The notes below the pieces were generated by a model, which saw nothing but the letters and a program-made list of their open reading frames with translations, searched no databases and was not told where the DNA came from. DNA of 64,000 nt from Roridomyces roridus (taxonomy: Eukaryota > Basidiomycota > Agaricomycetes > Agaricales > Mycenaceae). The position numbers were made by a program, and so were the translations under genes. Shown here piece after piece: positions 1-11,061 of this stretch. Every line of letters begins with the position of its first letter. Position 1 is the stretch's first letter. The DNA lies in NCBI GenBank assembly GCA_029378245.1, contig JARKIF010000004.1, positions 1,550,001-1,614,000 of the forward strand, in the 5' to 3' direction.

Positions 1-526
1 TGAGGCGTATCTCAGGCTCTCCCATTCGCGGACAACCACTTCACGCATGTGTTGATGAATTTCGCGATACAAATGATTCCCGACAAGGAGCTAGCCTTCA
101 AAGGTGAGTTCCTTCCCCATTATCTTGAATCTATTCGCTCACCCGGCGGTATCAGAGTCCCTTCGCGTCCTCAAACAGGGTGGCAAGCTGGGCTTTACTG
201 TCTGGACAGAGCCGGGCTGGCTCGAATCTATGAAAGCGGGCGTTCCGAGCTACGTCCCTCCGCCCATGTTCTTCGGTCCTCTTGTTTCGCCCGAGTCCGT
301 CAAGAACATCCTCACCAGTGTGGGCTTCACCGCCGTCGATGTGCAGTCCATTGTGTTCCAGCACACGGACGACATGGGGAAGTTCGTTGAGTACATGAAG
401 AGGCTGTTCGGTGAAATGTTGGCTGGGGAGAAGGGGGAAGGGTGGGAGAGATACATGAAGGAACGGTACGGGGAGGGAGATTTTACTTTGACGTGGAAGG
501 CGGATATTGTCACGGCGCAGAAGTGA
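1..526 (+). CDS. SAM-dependent methyltransferase, C-terminal part (gene cut by window edge)
   Basis: This is the C-terminal half of a class I (Methyltransf_11-like) SAM methyltransferase. An exon seems to begin near position 16 after an AG acceptor and reads LPFADNHFTHVLMNFAIQ, the usual post-motif-I block of these enzymes. An intron at 104-155 (GTGAGT...TCAG) joins ...DKELAFK to ESLRVLKQGGKLGFTVW, and the phase matches. The stop is at 524-526. The N-terminal SAM-binding glycine motif lies upstream of the window, so substrate and full length cannot be judged. Small-molecule or secondary-metabolite methylation is typical of such fungal enzymes, but that is inference. Confidence 0.8.
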
Positions 527-619
527 ACCAAGTTGGAACACGGTCTAACTTGCACAATCTTCTCTATTGTCACGTCCTTTTCAAAAATCAGCCAAGATAA
601 GACCAAGATAATTCAAAGC

Positions 620-1828
620 TCATTGTACGACGGCATTCAGTACACAACTCAGACCCCAACCCTGCTCAGAGATCGTAACTGTGGAGGCAACGTTCCCGGA
701 CCCCCCGACTCCCACCACGACGGCCCAAGAAGGATCATACGGCGGCGGCGGCGCCAGGATTTTGAACAACTGCCCTGCACACTTGATGTAAGGCGACTCG
801 AACTCCAACCGAATGAGGGTGGGGACGAGACTTAGAATCTGGTCCAGCGCGAGTTCTCCTGGATCCCGAATGACGAGTTCTTGAAGAGACGAGGATAATT
901 GTTGAAGAAATGGAACGATGTCGTTGGTACTAGGAAACTCCACGGTGAGGCTTTCCAGTCGAGGGGCACGAATGCAGCTCAGAATTTGGAAATAATCATG
1001 AGAACGATCCATGATGTCTCTGCCACACTCCAAGCGGCGTAGATTGGGAATGACAACATGGTCGATTTCCTGGTCCTCCCCCGCCAATGCGATCTCAAGA
1101 ATCAATTCCGTGATGTTCGAAGAAAGGGATAGAAAGCGTAGGATTGGGCGCCGAGAGTATCCAAACGCATGGCGGCCATGAATTTCCAAGAATTGGAGGA
1201 GCGGTAAGGGCTCGGTTTGCACCCCCAAAAGCTCCCAAAACACCGCAGAACCGACGTGTGAGTAATCGCTTGGTCGCAACGTGTCTTGTACTGCGAACAA
1301 TTTGAGGTGCCCAAGGTGGCTTGAGTGGCGCCAAATGAGAGCGGCCACTGTTGTATCGAGAGGTCCGGTCATGGACACGTCCAAAAGGTTAGAACGAGTG
1401 CGTTGAAGCCATTTCTCCACCATGACCTCGAGACCCGCGCGGTGCGCCGGGAACTGTATATTAATTGTGGACCACAGCTTGGGGCTAGATAATGCGATGG
1501 CGGTTCATGCATTGCAAATATTCAAGAGAAGCGTGGGGATAGTGGGAAACTTGGGCATGGCACGCGGGCGGATGCTGCGAACATCGCTGAGCGTCGGATA
1601 TTCGGGGAGGCATTGTGCAAAGATTTCGGACGAAATTTCAAGGGGAAGACGTTGGATTGGGTCGCGTACAGCGTTGAGTTGTCGCTGAAGAAGACTCTTA
1701 TCGCGTTCGAGTCCCTGCAGGACTCCCTTCTCAGGCTGCCGCTCGATATCGGCCGAGATGTCCTTGATGCGCGCCTCGAGTTCTTGAACGGACGTGACGC
1801 TGAAATGGAGCTGAGACAAAGTAGCCAT
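620..1828 (-). pseudogene. F-box-like/LRR protein with in-frame TGA
   Basis: This is one of the window's F-box paralogues. It starts MATLSQLHFSVTSVQELEAR with a short coiled coil, then the F-box core RLPLEISSEIF near residues 60-70, then leucine-rich repeat-like sequence. F-box proteins of this type usually link substrates to SCF ubiquitin ligases. At 1505-1507 the codon is TGA where the paralogues have TGG (family motif NAWTDIALST). Reading continues in the same frame for about 265 codons to 620. The C-terminus also diverges after about residue 330 and lacks the family ending (LAAGGMDFWIG). The likely reading is a recent pseudogene. A sequencing error or stop readthrough is less likely but possible. 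Confidence 0.75.
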
Positions 1829-2296
1829 GGATGGGTCGATTCACTTACCCTGGTTGACCACCGATACTCCGCTGGCTTTGCAAGTTGCGCGCCCGAGCGC
1901 TGGACTTTTGTTTTCTAGATCTGCAAAGTTGAGCATTCGGATGTTGGGCGCAGCTTTTGAATATGGACCCACCGTGGACGTGTCTGGCCAGAAGAATGCA
2001 TACAATAATGGGTCGGATGAGAGGAAGATGGTGGTCGATTAGAAAGAAGCGAACACTGGGTCAGTTGCCCTTTGAGGAACCGAATTATTCCCGCGCTCCA
2101 CGGTGTTCATGAGTTGTCTTGTGTTTACCGAGCAGCTCTGCTTCCGCCACTTCGCTCCCAATCGCTCAGCCTTCGTGGCCGCTCGTGAATCCTGTCTGCG
2201 CGGTTGCTCCAGGACATACTGGTGATACTTTGGCCGTCAGTGGTCAATTTCTAGCGTGCGGTGGCCCTTCTGATACTTGGTACCTTTTTGCAGCTC
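1829..2296. other. Intergenic region between divergent F-box copies
   Basis: No supported gene here. It lies head-to-head between the F-box copy ending its 5' side at 1828 (minus) and the one starting at 2297 (plus), so it holds both former promoters. I see no clear TATA box or repeat. Confidence 0.4.
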
Positions 2297-4265
2297 ATGT
2301 CGGTACAAGCACTCGAGGCGCAAATTGCGCCGTTTCCAGAGATATAGAGCGACAGAAAGCGGTTCTGAAGAAGCTCGAGCCCAGTAAAAGCCTCCCCCAA
2401 CGCCAGCTCGACGATATACGCGATCCCATCGCACGATTGCCACTCGAAATCGCGTCCGAAATCTTCCTTGACTCAGATGCCTGCCTTCCCGATGAAATCC
2501 ATGAGCCCTCTGGAATCCATCGTTTCCCCATAAAACTCCTCCGAATCTGCAATGCATGGACCGAGATTGCATTGTCGACCACCGAGCTTTGGACTGCACT
2601 CCATATCGTCCTCCCGCGTTCTCCAGGTTTCTCACCCGTTCTCGACAGATGGTTGGAACGCACGCGGGATCACCCCTTTGATTTGCGCGTAACGATTAAT
2701 CCTGCCGCAGTGGATGATGATGATGTCGGAGCTTTCGAGGACGATATAACTGCTCTCATTCATGCTCGTTCCGGGCGTCTGAAGAGTCTCGATATCGAGC
2801 TTGCAGGGCCGCATTCGAGCACTCTTGGCATCCATTTTGGTGCCACAGAGGTGTTTCCGCTACTCCAAACCCTGAGGATCCAATAGGGGAGGTCAAAGTT
2901 CTCCTCAGGGTTGATTCTGAAACCTGATTCGGGGTCGATTCTGACTTCGATTCATGACATAGAATCGGGTCGATGTTTGACCACCCCATCACACGACTCG
3001 ATTCTGAGTCGATTCTGAGCTGCCCTTAAATTAAAAAAATATTGCATATTCAGACACCAGCGTGACACATAAGTCCACCTAGTCCGCTGCACAGAAATAG
3101 AAATACACCAGTCTGGCAGAAAGAAAAAGAGAGAAGGCAAATAGAATAGGCCTTTCATTCTTTGCCGGAGGCTGCTTGGGCTTCGCGCGGCTGGCGCGGG
3201 CTGGCCGACTCGAAGGTGGGTCTGGTGGGTCTGGCTTCGGAGCGGGCGCTTTGCTGCCTCTGGCCATACGATATGTCGGGAGACTCGGGAGTCGGTCTCA
3301 AGTTATGTAAAATATTCGTATTTCAAGTCTCAGTGTGACAACCAGACTCGATTCTGGAGTCGATTCTGATCAAGTTTCGACTCCGGAGTCGAAACATCGA
3401 TTCTGAGTCGATTCACGATTTTGATCGATTCTCAGTCGATTCTCGGTTAAGAATCGACTTTTGAAATCGACCCCAGAATCGACTCAGAATCGACCCCGAG
3501 GAGAACTTTGACCTCCCCTAATGTTCCTGTATGGTGTTGGATGAATGTCCCTCGTCTCCCTTGCTGCAACTCCTACGCTACTCTCCCAACTTAGTCGAGC
3601 TGTCCATTCAAAACATGAACCTACTCCCCGATGCCACGGAAGCTCTGGTCTTTCCGCATCTGCGTCGACTGAGCTTGGGGCTCGAGAATCTCGAAAGCGA
3701 CGATCATATCCTGGCGTGCATCACCGCCCCCGCGCTCGAATCTCTCGTTCTGATGCATATGCGCATGGATTTAGATCAACTCGTTTCGTTCTTGCAACGG
3801 TCGTCACCACCCCTGCATAAACTGCAGTTCGATTTCTTTCAGATGCAACAAGAGGGACTCCCTCTCGATTCGGATTTGCTCGACAGGATTTTGGACGCGT
3901 GTCCGACCGTCACCGAATTGGCTATCGGGTCCCCATATTTCCATCTCATAGAACGACTGTCGGCCATTTTCACGCGCAGTGATCCGTCCACAATACTTCC
4001 GAATCTGCAAACTTTGGAGTTCTCCATGTGCCATACTGAAACTTTCCGCGATTCGTACTGGAATGTGCTGCTTCCAGTCTTGGTAGCTCGTCGCACCGTG
4101 CGAACCCTGTGCATCCACAGAGAATCTACAGATGGCTGGAATCCTCAAAATGTCTTCCTGGACTCTTTTGTGTCCCAGACTGTCCTTCCTGTTTTGAAGG
4201 AATTGGAAGCTGGTGGTTTGAGTTTTTGGTTTGGGACAAAAGACACAAATACATTCCCGTCCTAG
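2297..4265 (+). pseudogene. F-box-like/LRR pseudogene with frameshift and transposon insertion
   Basis: Close paralogue of the intact gene at 6166-7509. The ATG at 2297 opens MSVQALEAQI but hits a TAG after 16 codons. Comparison with the intact copy shows one base missing near 2327 (ATTGCG against ATTAGCG); downstream the family frame resumes with DIERQKAVLKKLE, the F-box RLPLEIASEIF and NAWTEIALSTTELW. At LRIQ the gene is interrupted by a 635 bp element (2885-3519). Reading resumes at CSCMVLDECPSSPLLQLL and runs to the normal family end (WFGTKDTNTFPS, stop 4263-4265). Removing the element plus one copy of a 3-bp duplication restores an open frame at the junction, so only the N-terminal frameshift and the insertion break it. 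Confidence 0.85.
2885..3519. mobile_element. Non-autonomous DNA transposon (MITE) in F-box pseudogene
   Basis: A 635 bp element with terminal inverted repeats of about 37 bp, starting AGGGGAGGTCAAAGTTCTCC at both ends with two mismatches further in. AAT flanks both ends (2882-2884 and 3520-3522) as the candidate target duplication. A TA duplication is possible by sequence, but its removal would leave a TAA stop, whereas AAT removal leaves an open frame. The subterminal zones are packed with direct and inverted copies of GATTCTGAGTC. The middle holds a short minus frame (3079-3267, K/P-rich) with no recognised domain. No transposase is present. PIF/Harbinger also makes 3-bp duplications, so that is a possible but unproven superfamily. 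Confidence 0.8.
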
Positions 4266-4566
4266 GTGAGCAATTTCCACCTGATATTTGGGCGGAATAT
4301 TGATTGGCTGCAGATAGCTCGAACCTTCGACTCTGTTGCACTCGCATCGTTGCTTCTATGTATTCTACAACTTCCGCTGTTCGTGCTGCTCTTGATCGCA
4401 TCTTTCTTGCACACCACATGGCAAATAACAGATCGTTCCGTTCGCAGATACTTAGCTTCGTCGCACTCACAAAATCAAGCATATCCCTGTTTTTCTTCCT
4501 AGGTCCTCTAAGGAATCCGGAGTGCGCGTTGAGGATTTAGAGTTCACGTACAGAGTACAGATATTA

Positions 4567-5534
4567 TCATAAATCCTCACCGCGTAAAAATTCACCAACC
4601 ACAGTCATGTACCGTTCGCGTTCCTCCCATTGCGGTGTATGACTGGAAGAAGCAAACTTGACCCACTTCACGCGGTCGATACCCCAGAAAAAGGGGCCAC
4701 AGACGGCGTCCGTCATGTAGTCGTGTTCGCCGTTCACAATGAGCGTCGGCACATGCCGCATTAGCTCGATTCTAGATGTCATGTCCCAGTGTGTACCGAG
4801 GCCGACATTCCCAGCCATCCTGTAAGCTGTGCGTTAGCCAGGGTTGCAAGTGATGAAGGAAAGCACCAATACATCGCATCGGACACGGTGGAGTTGTCGT
4901 TCGAGTATTCGAGCGAATGCAGAAAATCCGGAGGGAAGGGTTGAACCCTGCACCCATGTTTGGCCCAGAAACCCATCATCGCCGCTTTGTACTCTGCAGA
5001 TTTGGTTGTCCCCGCTTCTTGGTGCCTTTTCAAAGTCGCCTGCACGTCCTCCGGTAAACCGAGACAAAGCCGTGCAAATGACTCTGCGTACAGCTTGCCG
5101 TTGGCTAGTGCATTCGCAAGGACGAGGCAACGAAGGCCGGGTGGCTTCCGACGAACGATGAGCTCGCAAGCAAGGATGGCTCCCCACGAGTGACCGAGGA
5201 TATTGAAGCAATTTGCGACACCAAAGAACGCCAGAACGTTCTCTAGCTCGGCGATGAAAAGTTCAATGGTCCAGAAAGAGGCGTCTTTGGAGCGCAGGTG
5301 GGTTGACCGGCCGTTGCCAACCTGATCGTAGAAAATAACGGCTGTGGAGGGGGAGCGAGATGCGAGGTCCTCCAAGGGAATGAGGTGGTCGTGTGAGAGA
5401 CCCGGTCCTCCGTGGAGAGCAACGAGGGGCCCATGGCTGCAGCTGGAGATGTCGCCGACAACCTTGTAGTACGTTTCGAACGTTTCGTCGCCTATGACGA
5501 AGGGGATTTTGCCTTCAGTGAGGGCGGTAGGCAT
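4567..5534 (-). CDS. Proline iminopeptidase-like alpha/beta hydrolase (peptidase S33 family)
   Basis: A 304-residue alpha/beta hydrolase in two exons (5534-4873 and 4819-4567) with a 53 bp intron; the phase closes correctly at the junction DAM/MAG. Visible catalytic parts are the oxyanion loop LHGGPG (about residue 40), the nucleophile elbow GHSWGA, the acid in VNGEHD, and the histidine in SSHTPQWEE near the C-terminus. Length and motif order fit cytosolic proline iminopeptidases or related amidases, which release N-terminal proline or hydrolyse small amides. The start at MPTALTEGKIPF is supported because the sequence immediately becomes family-like. It lies among F-box copies with no evident functional link. 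The exact substrate is unknown. Confidence 0.85.
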
Positions 5535-6165
5535 GAGGGAAAGGTGTTCGAAGTCGCACGGAGTCTGTACATTGACGGCGATCCGAGTCGGGTTGCCGCG
5601 GCCGGTATGAGCTTGCTTCCTGCGACGTTTACTGTTAGCGTTTCCAAGAATACTCAGTAGTCAACAACGATGCAGTTTATTCTCAACGGAAAATCTATCG
5701 AGCAACTTACCCCTGTGTTGAGCGTCGATTGTATCCAGTCTTTTGTTTTATCTCTCGCGAGAAACGTTCAAGAGAATGTACCGCAGCTACAGGATTATGG
5801 CAGTACTTAGTAGCACCAGCCTGTCCGGCGGACTCTGCACTGTATACGTAAGTTTGCCAATATTGAAAGCACCATCCTGGGAGTAGACTTGACGGCCCAC
5901 CTTCCCGAGGCTATCCATTAGCAGCGGTGGAAATTTGCTTGAGACGGCCTTTACAAAGGGTGGCATGATGGTTCGGGACAAGCAAGATCACTGGCACTTG
6001 ATATTTGCTCCGGTTTTCATTTACGTACGGCGCCCGCTCTTCTGCTTCCGCTCCACTATTCGAGGTTTTCAGCTTCGTGGCAACTCGCGCATCTTCTGCT
6101 CATTGGGTAGTAGCCCAGGCACATACGGGTCGGGTCACTTTGACTGTGGGTAGTCAAGTTCCGCC
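5535..6165. other. Intergenic region, no gene seen
   Basis: A divergent spacer between the S33 hydrolase (minus) and the intact F-box gene (plus). Small open frames here have no family resemblance. No repeat or RNA gene recognised. Confidence 0.4.
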
Positions 6166-7509
6166 ATGCTGTGGCACGTTCTGAAATATTTTTTGCAGCC
6201 CATGTCGGTAGAAGCACTCGAGGCGGAAATTAGCGCCGTTTCCGAAGATATCGAGCGGCAAAAAGCCGTCCTGAAGCAGCTAGAGCGCGATAAAAGCCTT
6301 CTTCAGCGCCAGCTCAACAATATGCGCGATCCCATCACGAGACTGCCGCTCGAAATCTCGTCCGAGGTTTTTCGCCAGTGCATGCTTTTCTACCGAGACC
6401 ACCCTACTGGAATCCGTCATATCCCCTTAATTCTTCTCCAAATCTGCCGTGCGTGGACCGACATCGCGTTATCCACCACCGCGCTTTGGACCGAGCTCTA
6501 CATCGCCCTCCCGTGCTCTCGCGGTTTTCCGGCCGTTCTGGAAGGATGGTTCCAGCGCGCTCGGGATCGACCCTTGGACTTGCGTGTAAGCATCAACTTC
6601 AAGGGTTTCGATCCTGAGGGCGCTTTCGACCACGGCGTGACCGCTGTCATCCAGCGTCATTCCGAGCGTCTGAAAGGTCTCGAGATTGACTTGAAAGACT
6701 TTGCGAATCCTCTTCACATCCCCTTTGAAATCACGGAAACAACACCTCTGTCATCTCTCCGAGACCTGGCGATCAGCGGTCGCGGTTCCACGGAATGTGA
6801 CTGGTATCCCCTGCTCCAACTTCTGCGCCGCTCCCCCAACTTGGTGGAGCTAAACATCCACAACCTGATCCTCGATAGAACCACGCTCAATGAAGCTGAA
6901 ATGCTTTCCCTTCCACATCTGCGTCGATTTGGTCTCGGTGTGCGTTCTTCGGGCACCGAAACCGACGAAGAAATTTTGGGATGCATCGCAGCGCCCAATC
7001 TCCAGGTCCTTGGTCTATTCGGTCTACCCACGCTTTCAGAAGGGTTGCTCCCCTTCCTGGAACGTTCTTCACCGCCACTGAAAAGGCTCAGCTTTGATTG
7101 TTTGCAGCTGGTAGGACCCATCGAGGTGCTCGGTACGATTTTGGATGTGGTTCCGACGCTCTCCGAATTGGTGATCGTGTGCCCCACCGAGGAGCTTATC
7201 ATGCTGCTATCGGACGTTTTGACGCGATCTCACCCCTCCAGAGCACTCCCGAACCTCCACACATTGGATTTGCAATTCTCTCCGGTTCGGAATCTCACAG
7301 AGGCCTCGTGGAATGTTCTTCTTCCCGGTCTCCTCGCTCGCCGCACCGAGATAGGAACCGTGCGCGTCCTTGTGCACTCTAGGGACACGGACTCCGTGAC
7401 TCTAGACCAGTTTGCTCCGTCGAGCATCGTTCCTGCGTTGAAAGAACTGGCCGCGGGTGGTATGGACTTTTGGATTGGACCAGACGAGCAAAATCTGTTC
7501 TCTCCCTAG
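6166..7509 (+). CDS. F-box-like/leucine-rich protein, intact
   Basis: An uninterrupted 447-codon single-exon gene and the best reference copy for the local F-box family. Order: N-terminal coiled coil (EALEAEISAVSEDIERQKAV), F-box core (RDPITRLPLEISSEVF, about residues 55-70), the NAW-type block (CRAWTDIALSTTALWTEL), then irregular leucine-rich repeats and the conserved end ELAAGGMDFWIG. Such proteins are expected to bind Skp1 through the F-box and recruit targets to an SCF ubiquitin ligase; the target is unknown. Translation may start at 6166 or at the in-frame ATG 6202 (MSVEALEAE). The second matches the paralogues better, because the upstream stretch looks like an untranslated leader ending in TTTTTTGCAG. 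Confidence 0.85.
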   Translation: MLWHVLKYFLQPMSVEALEAEISAVSEDIERQKAVLKQLERDKSLLQRQLNNMRDPITRLPLEISSEVFRQCMLFYRDHPTGIRHIPLILLQICRAWTDIALSTTALWTELYIALPCSRGFPAVLEGWFQRARDRPLDLRVSINFKGFDPEGAFDHGVTAVIQRHSERLKGLEIDLKDFANPLHIPFEITETTPLSSLRDLAISGRGSTECDWYPLLQLLRRSPNLVELNIHNLILDRTTLNEAEMLSLPHLRRFGLGVRSSGTETDEEILGCIAAPNLQVLGLFGLPTLSEGLLPFLERSSPPLKRLSFDCLQLVGPIEVLGTILDVVPTLSELVIVCPTEELIMLLSDVLTRSHPSRALPNLHTLDLQFSPVRNLTEASWNVLLPGLLARRTEIGTVRVLVHSRDTDSVTLDQFAPSSIVPALKELAAGGMDFWIGPDEQNLFSP

Positions 7510-8102
7510 GTGTGTCTTCGTTTTTTTTTTCGCGCCTGGCGGCTCACTCGCACTTCAAGATAGATTTTGGATTATTTTCAACATCACCCGCGTCCAACTT
7601 GGTTCGAGTCGATTGAATGGATGGATCGGATTGGCAGAGGATTCAATACCAGAATTTTGTCCATGTCGTCAACGTATATTCATGCCATAGTCTTGCGACA
7701 AGCCTAGGCCGCCCGCAGAGCGAAAAGCTTTGAGATGCCCGAATCGAATTATGTACGACGTCATTTTTCGCCGATGCTTCCTTTGTGGCACGCGTTCGAT
7801 CGGCATATTCTGTCAACGGAAGAAAATCTGCGGCACCGAAGTCCACTTCCGGAGACGGAAGCAACGATGCTTTTCAACTTCTGAACGCTCCTAGGTGAGG
7901 CGAGGTTCGACTACCCCAGATAAAAAGTACAACCAGACGTTTACCGGGACCTCGCGTCGAAGTCGGGACGCATTCTCTCCCTGTAATGCTGGCTTCATTT
8001 CTCTCAGTAACGAGCTCCCGCGAGGCCAAACAGCGTATTGTAATTAATCGAATCCTATCGTATGCATGAGCTAAAAAAAAACTAGTAAACCCAATACCCT
8101 CG
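7510..8102. other. Intergenic region, no gene seen
   Basis: Spacer between the F-box stop and the alcohol dehydrogenase stop (convergent genes). A T9 run follows the F-box stop codon. Nothing else recognised. Confidence 0.4.
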
Positions 8103-9691
8103 TTAAGAAGAGGTGGAACTAACACCCGGAATATGGTTGAGAATCTTACGAATGGTACTGTTCCTCTTCGACTGCGTGCCTTCCCCCTCGCCATTCGCCT
8201 CCTTGGCCTCACCGTTCCCGTTACCGACACCCTCGCTGGCCGCCCCGTTCTCCACCCTGAGCGCAGACCCATGCGCAACGACAACCTTGCGTCCGAGGAC
8301 GGTAAAGGACCGCAGTTCGTCGATAACTTTATTCACGTTCTCGAGGGGCTCGGAGCTGACGTGCGCGCGGACGGTTCCCTGTGCAAAATCAGTATGATCG
8401 ATATGAGAGGTAAACAAAACGAACGTTGGCAAAGAGATCCAGAGCTGCGACGAGTGCACTGCGCGGGCCGTACGGACTTCCCAGAACTAGATGCAACTCC
8501 GTTAAGCCACCAGCCGACGCGGAGAGTAGAATCTTACTCTGAACCCCGGATTGTATTATGCTGACGGTGTTGAAGACCAGGTTGTCGGGGCTGATACCAA
8601 CCTACGACGGAAAATGAGCATCAGAACGTGGACAGAATGTAAAACGCACGAGCACAAGTTTCGGGCTGCTCGGGAAGTTGACGTCGTTGCCCTGTAAAGC
8701 GGCCATAGCCTGAGTAAAAGCTAGATTGGAAGAGTGAGTAAATTGAATGTCGATGAAGAAATCTACGAACATTGACTGCTCGAGATAAAGTCGATGGTCT
8801 TGTCCACCGTGAATCCCGAGGTGGTTTTAGTATTTAGTTCTATCCAATCGAACGCCTCGGTGGCGCCGAGTTCCAGTGCCAATTTCCGGGCAGCGGGTTT
8901 GAAATCACAGACGTAAACTGGAGAAGAAATGGGAACGAAGTGGATGAAAAATAGCGTGTACATACCGGTTGCACCGAAGTGTTTTGCGTATTGAACCGCC
9001 AAGTGGCCGAGACCACCGATGCCAAATATCAGCACCTTGTCGCCTTGTTTAACCTGGATTTCCTTGAGTTAAAATGAAGAGAGATGAACTGGAGACGCAC
9101 CTGAGCTGTACTTTGAACAGCATGGTAAGCCGTTATCCCTGCGTCGCATGCAATTGCAGCGACCTCTGGGGGAACCCCATCGGGCTAACCTATCTCAGCA
9201 TTCAGAGTTTCAACTACAGCCGGAAAACTCACCACTGGGACGAGCATGTCGACGGACACAATGAAGTACTCTGAAAACGACCCATCCTTTCCTATCCCCA
9301 AACTATTCACCAGCGCCGAGGTCCCATTCACTCCGTGCGTGCAACTATCCAATAACAGGACGGAATACAGTTGTCCCAAATGAACGGCTTTGCTGTCGAC
9401 CTTGGGACCCAATCTGCGCGTAAAACTCTCGTACTCAGCGCGCATTTGAATGGAATGAGACACGCACTTTACAGGAACCCCACACGCCTCGTGGCCCATG
9501 ACATAGGTGCGCGGATCCAAGGTGACCCCACTCAGCAGGTCTACGTCCGTATGGCAAACACCCGCTGCAGCCATCTTGAGCAGCACCTCGTTATCCTTCA
9601 GCGCGCGGATGGGATACTTGTCGTCCAGAACGAGCCGCTCGTTCCCCGGCACATAGCGCGCGGCTAGCATAGTTTTAGGCGTCGAGGTCAT
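8103..9691 (-). CDS. Zinc-type alcohol dehydrogenase (MDR family), 9 exons, structural-zinc lobe missing
   Basis: A medium-chain dehydrogenase/reductase, NAD(P)-dependent alcohol oxidation or aldehyde reduction. Nine exons give a phase-consistent 398-residue protein: 9691-9468, 9413-9233, 9184-9101, 9053-8966, 8917-8771, 8720-8650, 8601-8538, 8486-8425, 8378-8103. Catalytic zinc ligands are visible in GVCHTD, GHEACG and ACDAGITAYHA, and the Rossmann loop is GIGGLGHLAVQYAK. The four-cysteine structural-zinc lobe that normally follows GHE is absent: LGPKVDSKAVHLGQLYSV runs into SCTHGVNG without the CxxCxxC pattern. The C-terminus carries an extra Gly/Glu/Asn-rich tail of about 50 residues. Introns are 46-75 bp. 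Substrate unknown; the missing lobe may alter oligomer state. Confidence 0.85.
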
Positions 9692-10689
9692 GAGAGAAGA
9701 GGACGATATGTCGTCACAGGGGGGGATGGTCGATCTTTTATACGCGACGCGGGGGCTGTAGGCTTGTATTTTAATTCCACCCTTTAATAGAAATGCAGAC
9801 TTACACCCGAGTCACACTGCCTCACGCCTCGTGGCAATCGCGCTGCAGGCTTGTCGGCGGCGCCCGTGGCGCGGTGAACAATTGAGCAAGGAAAGTGCCG
9901 TGGATGACGCGGTTTTGAAGCCTCGAGGCTTTTGACCAGGTACAAGAGAGAGAAAAACAAAGAGGACGAGTCGGTAGCAATCTTGTCTCCATCAATATCC
10001 ATGAATGGTGATGCGTATATACGCATGGCTGTGAGCGGGATGATACAAGGATGAACTTGAATGTTTGTTTCAGCAGTCACTGAAAGGGAAGACATTGACA
10101 CCAAAACAGCCGTCCTGGCGCGCGTGGGTAGAGATACTCTTGTGATTGAAAGATTGAAAGTGAGCGCCCCTCCATTCGCAGAATATTGCCACCGAGGGGA
10201 ACATCTGCCATGAGTCCGGCAAGCGTCAAGCGGTCACCGCCGTCAAAGCCCTGGCATGACGACGGTGGCGTGCATAGGCGTGAACAGTGTAGCCAAAGAG
10301 AACGCGGAAGCAAGACCCTCGGAGAGCGCGTCAAGGCAGTCAAGGGCAGTCAATGAAGAGGGAACAAAAAGAGGAGAAGTGTGAACAAACATGGCCAGTT
10401 ATCCCATCTCAGGTCAATAATTCGGTCTCTAGGCTTGCGCGGCAGTTTGAGGCACGGCCGTCGGCAACAAAAATGATTCAACGGCAGCAGTGCCGGCGCG
10501 GCAAACCAGCCTTCAAGATTCTTCCGAAGCGCAAGTAAAGGGGAAAAAAATGACATTCGAGAGCAGAATACACCGTGTAAAGGAAAGCAGAACACAGCCA
10601 GAAAACCAATCATTCCATTTGCTACGTCTGAAAGCCACCCGAAAATCGGGCGGCCAAAGCGCGCAGCAAAGAGAAAAAAAGGGAGTCCC
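9692..10689. other. Intergenic region upstream of the ADH, no gene supported
   Basis: About 1 kb between the ADH start and the 3' end of the U2 snRNA gene. It should contain the ADH promoter. Open frames on the minus strand (10077-10343) have no family resemblance and I do not call them. Confidence 0.4.
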
Positions 10690-10878
10690 CTGACGACACA
10701 AGCCAGTAGTGCAGCAGCAAGGTCATCGCGTCCAAGTGGTGCAAGCAGAGCACAAGGACAAGGGCGGCAAAAATTAGATAACAAGTTATATGGAGCCGGT
10801 GGCTCCATAATAGTTGTTAAACTATTAAGAACAGATACTACACTTGATCTAAGCCAAAAGGCCAGAGTGGTAAAGAAT
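10690..10878 (-). ncRNA. U2 spliceosomal snRNA
   Basis: The minus strand carries the conserved 5' region of U2: CCTTTTGGCTTAGATCAAGT followed directly by the branch-site recognition sequence GTAGTATCTGTTCT. This is followed by a stem-loop with AACAACTATTATGG, a GGAGCC/GGCTCC hairpin, and an Sm-type site (CTAATTTTTG) at about 10768-10779. Downstream, CTTGCTGCTGCACTAC resembles the loop region of the 3' stem-loop. The RNA would pair with intron branch sites in the U2 snRNP, and the window is full of introns needing it. The 5' end is set at A10878 because it lies 26 nt from the TATA box and begins ATTCTTTACC, similar to fission yeast U2; it could be a few bases different. The 3' end is approximate. 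Confidence 0.92.
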
Positions 10879-10896
10879 CTGGATGGAGGGCGGTTG

Positions 10897-10904
10897 CTTT
10901 TATA
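10897..10904 (-). promoter_or_regulatory. TATA box of the U2 snRNA gene
   Basis: TATAAAAG on the minus strand, about 26 bp upstream of the inferred U2 start. Fungal U2 genes are RNA polymerase II transcribed, so a TATA box at this distance is consistent. Confidence 0.6.
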
Positions 10905-11061
10905 CGTTTCGACGTTGGTCCGTGCGCGAGCGAGGTGCACGTGACATTCACTTCCACTCGTACTTGGCCTCGCTGTTTTCGAAATTCAGGTAGGATAGAC
11001 AAAACAATGCGATTGCAAGATACAGCAAGGGTTACAAAATGACTTCTTGTATTTCTACTAC

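Noticed and set aside
10350..10940. A 196-codon open frame on the minus strand
   Set aside because: It coincides with the U2 snRNA, whose conserved sequence explains the region; the peptide has no family character.
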